This document shows positions 6,106-11,728 of a DNA stretch of 11,728 nucleotides, one piece after another. Each line of letters opens with the position of its first letter. Positions within the stretch are counted from its first letter, which is position 1. The position numbers and the translations under genes were made by a program. Below the pieces are notes generated by a model. That model saw nothing but the letters and a program-made list of their open reading frames with translations. It did no database searches and was not told where the DNA came from. Origin of the DNA: CAYVOX01 sp964453035. GTDB taxonomy: Bacteria > Chloroflexota > Anaerolineae > Anaerolineales > Anaerolineaceae. The stretch lies in contig CAYVOX010000107.1 of assembly GCA_964453035.1 (NCBI GenBank), positions 1-11,728 of the forward strand. The letters run 5' to 3'.

Positions 6106-8720
6106 ATGTTGAACTATGAAAAATTAGGCGCCTTTTACCTGGGGAAAGAATATGACCTGGCTGCCAAAAAAAATAAGGAAGACCTGATCCTGTACGATTC
6201 ACGCGACCTGGTGACCCATGCTGTGGTGGTGGGCATGACGGGAAGCGGCAAAACCGGCCTGTGCATTGACCTCATTGAAGAAGCTGCCATTGATAATGTG
6301 CCTTCGATCCTCATCGATCCCAAAGGCGACCTGGCAAACCTGCTGCTCACCTTCCCGAACCTGCGCCCGGAGGATTTTTTGTCCTGGGTGAACCCGGATG
6401 ACGCCAGCCGCAAGGGGTTGACGGTTGAGGATTATGCCGCGCAGCAAGCCGGGCAGTGGAGCAAGGGCCTGGCGGAGTGGGGCCAGGACGGGGCACGCAT
6501 CCAACGCCTGCGCGATGCGGCGGAGTTCACCATCTACACCCCAGGGAGCGCCGCGGGCGTGCAAGTATCCATCCTCAAATCCTTTGCGGTGCCGCCTGCC
6601 GAAGTAATGGAAGACGGCGAGCTGTTCAAGGAGCGCGTCACCACCACCGTGACCAGCCTGCTGGGCTTGATTGGCGTNNNNNNNNNNNNNNNNNNNNNNN
6701 NNNNNNNNNNNNNNNNNNNNNNNNNNNNNNNNNNNNNNNNNNNNNNNNNNNNNNNNNNNNNNNNNNNNNNNNNNNNNTGTTCAAGGAGCGCGTCACCACC
6801 ACCGTGACCAGCCTGCTGGGCTTGATTGGCGTTAATGCCGACCCGCTGCAAAGCCGCGAGCACATCCTGCTTTCGACCATCATCAGCCAGACTTGGCAGA
6901 ACGGTCAGGATCTGGATATCGCCGCGCTCATCAGCCAGATTCAAACCCCGCCAGTAACCAAGATTGGCGTGCTGGACCTTGAATCATTTTACCCTTCCAA
7001 GGAGCGCTTCGCGTTGGTGATGGCGCTGAACAATTTGCTGGCTTCGCCGGGCTTCAGCGCATGGATGGAAGGAGTTCCCCTGGATATCGCGCAGATTCTG
7101 CACACCCGTCAGGGAAAGCCGCGTGTGGCGATCTTCTCGATTGCGCACCTGGGCGAGGCGGAACGCATGTTCTTCGTCTCTTTGCTGCTTAATCAGATCC
7201 TGGGCTGGATGCGCACGCAGCCCGGCACCACCAGCCTGCGAGCCCTGGTCTATATGGATGAAATCTTTGGCTACTTCCCGCCCATTTCCAACCCGCCTTC
7301 CAAGCTGCCCTTACTGACCCTGTTGAAACAGGCGCGCGCTTACGGCGTGGGGGTGGTGCTGGCGACTCAGAACCCGGTTGACCTGGATTACAAAGGGCTT
7401 TCGAATACAGGCACCTGGTTCATTGGAAGGCTGCAGACGGAACGCGATAAGGCCCGGGTGATGGACGGCCTGGAGGGGGCTGCCGCGGGAGCTGGCAGCG
7501 CCTTTGACCGGGCAACCATGGATAAATTAATCTCCGGATTGGGCAGCCGGGTTTTCTTGATGAACAACACCCACGAGGATCAGCCGGTCGTCTTCACCAC
7601 GCGTTGGGCTATGTCCTACCTGCGCGGCCCGCTCACCCGCACCCAGATTAAGCAGCTGATGGACCCTTACAAAGCCCTCAATCCTGTGGCCTCCAGGCTG
7701 GAAAAACCGGCTGGCGTACCTGCCGCGGGGGTTTACCCGGCCTCACCGGTTGCAAGCACTGCGGCGAGTGGGGCATTTCCGGCAGCGCCGGCAGGTGTGC
7801 AGCCCACCCTGCCTGCGGATGTCAGCCAGTTCTTCGTGCCCGCGCGCGGCTCAACGGCGGGATTATCCTACCGACCGGTTCTCATTGGTGCGGCTAAGAT
7901 TCGCTACACCGACACCAAGAACAGGATTGATACCTCGGTTGATGTGGTGACGATGACGCCTATCACTGATGAGGCCATCCCGGTGGATTGGGAAGCGGCT
8001 GAAGAGGTGGGATTCTCACTGAGGGATTTGACCCGCTCGGCAAGCCGCGGCATCACCTTCCAGGAATTGCCCCAATCGGCGGCTAAATCCAGGAATTATG
8101 CGGATTGGAGCCGTGATTTTGCCACGTGGATTTACGGCAGCCAGAAGCTGGAGTTGATGCGCAGCCCGACCACGGGGTTGGTCTCCAAACCGGGCGAGAC
8201 GGAACGCGAATTCCGCGTGCGGTTACAGCAGGCGGCGCGCGAGCAGCGCGATGAGAAAATGGAGCTGCTGAAGAAGAAATACGCGCCCAAGGTGGCTGCG
8301 CTGGAGGAGAGGATCCGTAAGGCGCAACAGGCCGTGGACCGCGAGGCCTCACAGGCCAGCCAGGCCAAAACGCAAACGGCAATTTCCTTCGGGGCCACCT
8401 TGCTCAATGCGCTGACGGGCCGCAAGCTATTTAGTTCCAGCAGCCTGGGCAAGGCTGCCACAGCTGCGCGCGGCGTGGGCCGGTCTATGCAGCAGGAAAG
8501 TGACGTGAAGCGCGCCAGGGAAACGGTTGAGACCTACACGAGACAACTTGAAGAACTGAATGCCCAGTTTGAGGAAGAGGGCAACCTGATGAGCGATAAA
8601 TTCGATGCTCTGACGGAAATGCTGGATACGCTGGTGCTGCGGCCCAAGAAAACGGATATTGATGTTCAGTTGGTATCCCTGGCCTGGGCGCCCTACAACG
8701 GAAGTCAAAGCGCCTGGTAA
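6106..8720 (+). CDS. HerA/FtsK-like P-loop ATPase (DUF87-type), interrupted by a false scaffold gap
   Basis: The start is ATG 6106, with AAGGAGG 7 nt upstream. The sequence before and after the 100 Ns lies in different frames. However, 6623-6677 and 6778-6832 are the same 55 bp, and removing one copy plus the Ns (155 bp) joins the frames into one ORF of 819 residues. Visible features (collapsed numbering): Walker A GMTGSGKT at 43-50; ILIDPKGDLANLLL behind it, typical of the HerA/DUF87 group; Walker B ALVYMDE with Asp333-Glu334; sensor-like LATQNP around 367-372; then TWFIGRLQTERDKARV. A long basic/acidic coiled-coil region runs from about 648 to near the C-terminus (KKKYAPKVAALEERIRKAQQ, QLEELNAQFEEE). 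HerA-like proteins are hexameric DNA translocases, often paired with a nuclease, but no nuclease gene is adjacent. The role could be DNA repair, export or defence; I cannot tell which. Confidence 0.85.
6623..6832. other. Assembly gap: 100 Ns between identical 55-bp contig ends
   Basis: Ns fill 6678-6777, exactly 100 positions. The 55 bases before them (6623-6677) are identical to the 55 bases after them (6778-6832). This is what a scaffolder produces when two contigs overlap by one 55-mer and are not merged. The real sequence very probably has one copy and no gap. Confidence 0.93.
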
Positions 8721-8748
8721 AGGCAAGCGCAACACACCCTCACGAACA

Positions 8749-8786
8749 AAAACATCTGGCGTAGTGTAAATTGCGCCAGATGTTTT
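8749..8786. terminator. Bidirectional terminator hairpin between convergent genes
   Basis: AAAACATCTGGCG (8749-8761) pairs perfectly with CGCCAGATGTTTT (8774-8786), a 13-bp stem with a 12-nt loop. The arm ends are A/T-rich, giving a short T-tract in either direction. It lies 28 nt after the ATPase stop and 33 nt from the stop of the convergent small-protein gene, so it can serve both strands. Confidence 0.75.
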
Positions 8787-8819
8787 GTGTGAATGCCGCC
8801 AAAGGCATGCGGTTGAGGT

Positions 8820-9011
8820 TCAGGCCTCCAGGATGTATTCCGAGTCCATCTGGGCGAGCAGCTTTTGGAGAACATACCGCTTCATCTGCAAATCTAACTT
8901 TTGCTGCGCTTCTCCAGTCCTTTCAATTTGATGTTGGATGCGTTCCAGTGCCCGCCTCACCATGCCGAGGAGGGCAACCTGCTCTTCCTGAGAGAATTCA
9001 AAGGTAATCAT
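8820..9011 (-). CDS. Small helical protein, paralogue C
   Basis: This gene encodes 63 residues. A TTG two codons further upstream (9017) is in frame. The ATG at 9011 is preferred because AAAGGAG then stands 6 nt away, as in paralogue B, and because the product then begins MITFEFSQEEQ, lining up with MITIELTEEEQ of paralogue A. It is rich in Gln, Glu, Leu and Arg with heptad-like spacing, and is probably a helical hairpin or coiled coil. It has no signal peptide, membrane segment or cysteine. It starts 31 nt after the stop of paralogue B and is probably co-transcribed with it. It is the most diverged of the three. I recognise no characterised family; similar short 'I-E-L-T-x-x-E-Q' proteins may be common in this lineage. 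Function unknown. Confidence 0.75.
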   Translation of the reverse strand: MITFEFSQEEQVALLGMVRRALERIQHQIERTGEAQQKLDLQMKRYVLQKLLAQMDSEYILEA

Positions 9012-9042
9012 CGCCAACTCCTTTCTTCGGTTGCGTCACGGA

Positions 9043-9237
9043 TCAATCCGCGAAGACGTAAGCGTGTTCCAGCTGGTTCAGCATTTTGACCAGGATATCT
9101 TTTCGCTGGCGAAGCTCAGCTTGATAATCTTCCGATTCACGCGTTTCATCAATCATGGCGTGAATTTCAGAAATGCAAGCAAGCAGCATTTCTCTGAGAA
9201 CGTCCTGTTCTTTTTGTGTTAATTCGATTGTGAACAT
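9043..9237 (-). CDS. Small helical protein, paralogue B
   Basis: This gene encodes 64 residues, beginning MFTIELTQKEQ. AAAGGAG lies 6 nt before the ATG. Shared positions with paralogue A include T-I-E-L-T-x-x-E-Q, a C-I-S-x-I-H motif (CISEIH here, CISDIH in A), an acidic/tyrosine segment ending in EL, and RKxxLxK. The predicted form is two amphipathic helices separated by the 'DETRESEDY' turn. It is probably soluble and oligomeric. It is the first gene of a two-gene unit with paralogue C, driven by the promoter at 9378-9405. Function unknown. Confidence 0.8.
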   Translation of the reverse strand: MFTIELTQKEQDVLREMLLACISEIHAMIDETRESEDYQAELRQRKDILVKMLNQLEHAYVFAD

Positions 9238-9258
9238 AGGGGGCTCCTTTCGCGCTGA

Positions 9259-9281
9259 TTCAGCCTGCGCTGAACTTTTTT
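9259..9281 (+). terminator. Terminator-like hairpin with T-run on the plus strand, inside the leader of paralogue B
   Basis: TTCAGC (9259-9264), loop CTGC and GCTGAA (9269-9274) are followed by a C and six Ts. On the plus strand this has the form of an intrinsic terminator, but no plus-strand gene lies just upstream. On the minus strand the same hairpin stands some 6-10 nt before the Shine-Dalgarno of paralogue B and could affect its translation. A six-bp stem may also be chance. Confidence 0.3.
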
Positions 9282-9377
9282 CACCCTGTGATTTGCGATT
9301 GGAGCGTGATGCCAGTCAGTAACAATGAAACAGGTGAACAGAGTTCACTGTTCAATGGATGGTCTATCTCTTACTTC

Positions 9378-9405
9378 ATTATAACAAGGGAAAAGTGTAA
9401 TTCAA
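9378..9405 (-). promoter_or_regulatory. Promoter of the paralogue B-C unit
   Basis: On the minus strand TTGAAT (9405-9400), a 16-nt spacer and TATAAT (9383-9378), with a TGT extended -10 just before it. The -10 lies 140 nt upstream of the paralogue B start codon. The leader (9238-9377) contains overlapping alternative hairpins at 9334-9353: GTGAAC/GTTCAC, or GAACAG/CTGTTC. Confidence 0.65.
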
Positions 9406-9548
9406 TAGGTTTTAGGTTGGGGTAAGCCTTTTGAGAGGATGGTGATAGGGAAATGGGCTGGGTGCGAGGTGTTGGCGGCTAATATGAAAGTGCCGGGTGG
9501 ACTTCATCCGGTGAGGGGCGCTCAAAAGGTGGCAGAGAACGCATTGAT
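9406..9548. other. Intergenic stretch between paralogue A and the B-C promoter, with inverted repeats
   Basis: It holds a 9-bp inverted repeat, CCTTTTGAG (9427-9435) with CTCAAAAGG (9521-9529). Within it is a 7-bp hairpin, CCGGGTG/CATCCGG around GACTT (9493-9511, one G-U pair). This may mark the 3' end of the paralogue A transcript. There is no T-run, so it is not a standard terminator. Confidence 0.35.
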
Positions 9549-9740
9549 TCAGCGTGCGGAAACCAGGTTTTGTTGAATCTGGCGGTGCAATTTCAGCAGC
9601 ACATTTTTACGGCGCTTGAGTTCTTCTTTGTAATCGTAAGAGTCGGTGTGGTGGATTTCGCTGTGAATATCGGAGATGCAGGTTTCCAGCAGGGTGATGA
9701 GCATGGTTTGCTCTTCTTCGGTCAATTCAATCGTAATCAT
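9549..9740 (-). CDS. Small helical protein, paralogue A
   Basis: This gene encodes 63 residues, beginning MITIELTEEEQ; AAAGGAG lies just upstream of the ATG (about 6 nt). CISDIH and KEELKRRKNVLLKLHRQIQQ match paralogue B closely. The sequence is highly charged and helix-prone, with no membrane segment. It has its own promoter (9880-9907) and stands 311 bp upstream of paralogue B on the same strand, so the unit appears duplicated together with its control region. Function unknown. It could be a structural or regulatory adaptor; nothing in the sequence points to an enzyme. Confidence 0.8.
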   Translation of the reverse strand: MITIELTEEEQTMLITLLETCISDIHSEIHHTDSYDYKEELKRRKNVLLKLHRQIQQNLVSAR

Positions 9741-9879
9741 CAGGAACTCCTTTCCCTCTGATGGGTAAGAAAACCTCCAGTTGTGGCCCCAATGTCAATA
9801 CCGGAAAATGCTTTCTGGTGGGAGCCAATGGGATGGCAAAAGCGCACGCAGAGCTGCGAGATGAATGTCCCTTGATTCC

Positions 9880-9907
9880 ATTATAGTAACCGCTGAGTTT
9901 AATTCAA
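9880..9907 (-). promoter_or_regulatory. Promoter of paralogue A
   Basis: On the minus strand TTGAAT (9907-9902), a 16-nt spacer and TATAAT (9885-9880). Elements and spacer are the same as for the paralogue B promoter. The -10 lies 139 nt upstream of the start codon, nearly the same distance as for B (140 nt). Confidence 0.65.
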
Positions 9908-9947
9908 GGGTTTTCGAACCCACCCCAGCGGCAGAGAGATTGAATCA

Positions 9948-9976
9948 TTGACCGGTACGGTTAAACGTGATAATAT
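9948..9976 (+). promoter_or_regulatory. Probable argG operon promoter
   Basis: TTGACC (9948-9953), a 17-nt spacer and TAATAT (9971-9976). An overlapping GATAAT (9969-9974) would give a 15-nt spacer. Transcription would begin near 9982-9984, leaving a leader of about 160 nt before argG. Confidence 0.5.
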
Positions 9977-9985
9977 CTTGCCATT

Positions 9986-10069
9986 ATGTTGCCAGGTTTA
10001 TCTCACCGCGCTCGACGAATGCCGATCCTCACCGACTTCACCACGGGAAGCTCGGCCTGCGCCGGTTAA
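9986..10069 (+). CDS. Candidate arginine leader peptide upstream of argG
   Basis: An ATG at 9986 opens 27 codons ending in TAA at 10067-10069. Codons 7-11 read His-Arg-Ala-Arg-Arg, using CGC, GCT, CGA, CGA. None of the 21 arginine codons in argG itself is CGA, so the adjacent CGA pair stands out. No Shine-Dalgarno is present. The ATG falls only a few bases after the predicted transcription start, so translation would have to be leaderless. The ORF stops 26 nt before the terminator hairpin in front of argG. Arg codons followed by a terminator before an arginine gene is the classic arrangement for ribosome-mediated attenuation. The ORF could still be fortuitous. Confidence 0.4.
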   Translation: MLPGLSHRARRMPILTDFTTGSSACAG

Positions 10070-10095
10070 AGACGACTTATCTCAATAACCTTAAC

Positions 10096-10122
10096 AGCCC
10101 TCCGCGTGGAGGGCTTTTTTTT
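10096..10122 (+). terminator. Intrinsic terminator in the argG leader (attenuator candidate)
   Basis: AGCCCTCC (10096-10103), loop GCGT and GGAGGGCT (10108-10115) form an 8-bp GC-rich stem running into eight Ts (10115-10122). It lies 20 nt before the argG ATG and after the predicted argG promoter. No plus-strand gene upstream needs it, because the preceding gene is on the minus strand. It is therefore most likely a regulatory terminator acting on argG transcription. Confidence 0.8.
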
Positions 10123-10142
10123 GTTAAAATTTTGGAGGAAAA

Positions 10143-11417
10143 ATGTTTAAACAAAAAGTAAAACCGACTGTTAAAAAAGTGGTACTGGCCTACTCCGGTG
10201 GGTTAGATACCTCTTGCATCGTGCCATGGCTGATTGAGAACTACCACTGCGAGGTGATTTGTTACACCGCGGATGTGGGCCAGGGCGAGGAGACCAACGG
10301 CCTGGAAGCCAAGGCTAAAGCTTCTGGCGCCAGTAAACTCATCATCGACGACCTGCGCGAGGAATTTGCGGCAGATTTCATCTTTCCGATGCTGCGCTCG
10401 GGCGCGGTTTACGAACGCAAGTATTTGCTGGGCACTTCGATTGCCCGCCCGTTGATTGCGGCACACTTGGTGCAGGCAGCCCAGCAGGAAGGGGCGGATG
10501 CCATTTCCCACGGCTGCACCGGCAAGGGTAATGACCAGGTGCGTTTTGAGTTGACTGCCATGGCGCTCGATCCGCGCATCAAGGTGATTGCTCCGTGGCG
10601 TGAGTGGGAGATTACCTCGCGCGAAGATGCGTTGGCTTACGCGGCAGCCCACAATGTGCCGGTCAGCTCAACGCTGAAATCCATCTACAGCCGCGACCGC
10701 AACCTGTGGCACATCTCGCACGAAGGCGGCTTGCTCGAGGATCCCTGGCAGGAACCCGATGAAGCAATGTACCAGCTTTCGGTTGCGCCAGAAGCAGCAC
10801 CCGATGAACCCGAGCTGGTGGAATTAACTTTTCAGAAGGGCAATCCGGTCAAGCTCAACGGAAAAGCGCTCTCTCCGGCCTCGCTGATTGAGGCGCTGAA
10901 CATGATTGGCGGCAAGCACGGCGTTGGACGGGTTGACCTGGTTGAAAATCGCCTGGTGGGGATGAAATCTCACGGCGTTTACGAAACACCTGGCGGCACC
11001 ATCCTGCTGGCGGCGCATCGCGAGTTGGAATCCATTGCCCTGGACCGCGATACACTTCATTACAAGGATATTGTGGCGCAGCGTTATGCTGAACTGGTGT
11101 ACAACGGTCAGTGGTTCACACCGCTGCGCGAGGCGCTGGATGCTTTCTTTGAGAAAACCCAGGAACACGTCACCGGGAAAGTGCGCCTGAAGCTTTACAA
11201 AGGCAATGTCATACCGGTGGGCCGCCAGAGCCAGTACAGCCTTTACCGCGAGGATTTTGCCACCTTTGGCCAGGATAGCGTGTATGACCAGAGCGACGCT
11301 GCCGGTTTTATCACGCTGTTCGGCCTGCCCATGAAAGTGGCTGCCATGCGTGATATCCTCAACGGCGTGCCAACGCAGATAGATAAACCGGATTATTCCA
11401 AGTTCAAACGGGATTAA
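10143..11417 (+). CDS. argG: Argininosuccinate synthase
   Basis: The gene encodes 424 residues; GGAGG is 4 nt before the ATG. The enzyme joins citrulline and aspartate using ATP to make argininosuccinate, the penultimate step of arginine synthesis, in the cytoplasm as a tetramer. The N-type PP-loop AYSGGLDTS (about residues 16-24) binds ATP. GTSIARPLIA, SHGCTGKGNDQVRFE and PWREWEI are family signatures for citrulline and aspartate binding. SRDRNLWHISHEGG, then KSHGVYETPGGTILL and SQYSLYREDFATFG, complete the synthetase domain. The length is slightly above the common 400. argH follows 78 nt downstream. Expression is probably controlled by the leader terminator at 10096-10122. Confidence 0.97.
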   Translation: MFKQKVKPTVKKVVLAYSGGLDTSCIVPWLIENYHCEVICYTADVGQGEETNGLEAKAKASGASKLIIDDLREEFAADFIFPMLRSGAVYERKYLLGTSIARPLIAAHLVQAAQQEGADAISHGCTGKGNDQVRFELTAMALDPRIKVIAPWREWEITSREDALAYAAAHNVPVSSTLKSIYSRDRNLWHISHEGGLLEDPWQEPDEAMYQLSVAPEAAPDEPELVELTFQKGNPVKLNGKALSPASLIEALNMIGGKHGVGRVDLVENRLVGMKSHGVYETPGGTILLAAHRELESIALDRDTLHYKDIVAQRYAELVYNGQWFTPLREALDAFFEKTQEHVTGKVRLKLYKGNVIPVGRQSQYSLYREDFATFGQDSVYDQSDAAGFITLFGLPMKVAAMRDILNGVPTQIDKPDYSKFKRD

Positions 11418-11425
11418 GGTGCTTT

Positions 11426-11470
11426 TCTCTCCGCTGTGAGGAAAATTTCAACACCCCCGGAGCGGGGAGA
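11426..11470 (+). other. Stem-loop in the argG-argH spacer
   Basis: TCTCTCCGCT (11426-11435) can pair with AGCGGGGAGA (11461-11470), ten pairs with one G-U, closing a 25-nt loop. No T-run follows, so it is more likely an mRNA processing or stability element than a terminator. Confidence 0.35.
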
Positions 11471-11495
11471 TCTGCCAAAAATCCAGGAGGTTCAC

Positions 11496-11728
11496 TTGAC
11501 CAGGTTATGGGGAGGCCGTTTTAACCAGTCCACCGATGCGCTGGCGGCGAAATTCAATAACTCGCTGCCGGTTGACTGGCGGCTGGCAGAGGTTGACGTA
11601 CGCGGTTCAATTGCCTGGGCGCAGGCATTGCTTTCTGCCAGGGTATTGACTTTTGATGAAACCAGCCAGATGATCACCGGACTGCAGCAGGTACTGGCTG
11701 AAGTTGCCAGCGGGCAATTTGTCCACGA
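11496..11728 (+). CDS. argH: Argininosuccinate lyase, N-terminal part (continues past window)
   Basis: The first 77 residues are present. The start is TTG at 11496-11498: AGGAGG lies 5 nt upstream, and the product then begins MTRLWGGRF, the standard ArgH N-terminus. The enzyme cleaves argininosuccinate into arginine and fumarate, the step after ArgG. The segment FNNSLPVDWRLAEVDVRGSIAWAQAL also fits the family, including the D-V-R-G-S-I-A-W-A substrate-site region. It is downstream of argG in the same direction and probably in one operon. The TTG start may lower its translation. Confidence 0.93.
   Translation, partial: MTRLWGGRFNQSTDALAAKFNNSLPVDWRLAEVDVRGSIAWAQALLSARVLTFDETSQMITGLQQVLAEVASGQFVH

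Noticed and set aside
6106..8720. HerA-based anti-phage defence system
   Set aside because: No nuclease, SIR2, DUF4297 or NurA partner is adjacent. The upstream neighbour is comM and the downstream genes are convergent tiny proteins, so the context does not support a defence operon.
9336..9346. LexA-like box GAAC-AGA-GTTC in the paralogue B leader
   Set aside because: The common Gram-positive-type box has four bases between the half sites; here there are three. The site is also downstream of the -10 and fits RNA hairpins equally well.
9977..10095. T-box riboswitch before argG
   Set aside because: I could not find the conserved AGGGTGG-type T-box sequence or a matching antiterminator bulge, and the leader is short for a T-box.
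9967..10161. 64-codon ORF overlapping the argG leader and argG start
   Set aside because: It runs through the terminator hairpin and overlaps the argG start in another frame, has no ribosome-binding site and has no recognisable sequence. The shorter frame at 9986 is the only leader ORF worth keeping.

Overview
The window looks like a piece of a bacterial metagenome assembly, most likely from the Chloroflexota (an Anaerolineae-like lineage). Genes are mostly GC-rich. Secreted products include a lamin-tail/ExeM-type nuclease and a protein with a 'FLPVI' segment near its C-terminus, as is common in that group. Many genes are core genes. A run of exactly 100 Ns flanked by an exact 55-bp duplication shows that it is a scaffolded short-read assembly. 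The taxonomic call is inference from family content, not from a marker gene.

Layout. (1) 1-1511, minus strand: the N-terminal 503 residues of a large secreted nuclease-type protein (signal peptide, lamin-tail domain, Ig-like domain, OB-like domain), cut by the window edge, with a good sigma70-type promoter at 1648-1676. (2) 1882-2310, plus: a small hotdog-fold acyl-CoA thioesterase. (3) 2370-5997: two copies of the 5' part of comM/yifB (Mg-chelatase-like AAA+ ATPase) flanking an AT-rich two-gene island. The first copy is a remnant that lost its ATPase core at an 11-bp microhomology. The second is full length but has no visible ribosome-binding site. The island encodes a small membrane-anchored protein and a secreted Amidase_6-type cysteine hydrolase, and the two share a homologous N-terminal domain. 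(4) 6106-8720: one HerA/FtsK-like ATPase gene that is split only by the false scaffold gap. It ends at a strong hairpin shared with convergent genes. (5) 8820-9740, minus: three tandem paralogous genes for ~63-residue helical proteins. They have two near-identical promoters, each about 140 nt upstream of the start codon. (6) 9948-11728, plus: argG and the start of argH. argG is preceded by a leader containing a canonical intrinsic terminator and a short possible leader ORF with adjacent CGA arginine codons, which suggests arginine-responsive attenuation.

How the genes relate. argG and argH carry out the last two steps of arginine synthesis and probably form an operon controlled at the leader terminator. 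The island pair looks like a recently duplicated, horizontally acquired unit integrated at comM. Recombination between two identical 54-bp segments would remove it and rebuild a complete comM with its original ribosome-binding site. The ATPase at 6106 and the three small proteins are convergent and there is no direct evidence that they act together. The items most worth following up are the amidase/membrane-protein pair at comM, the argG leader, and the three-paralogue small-protein cluster.
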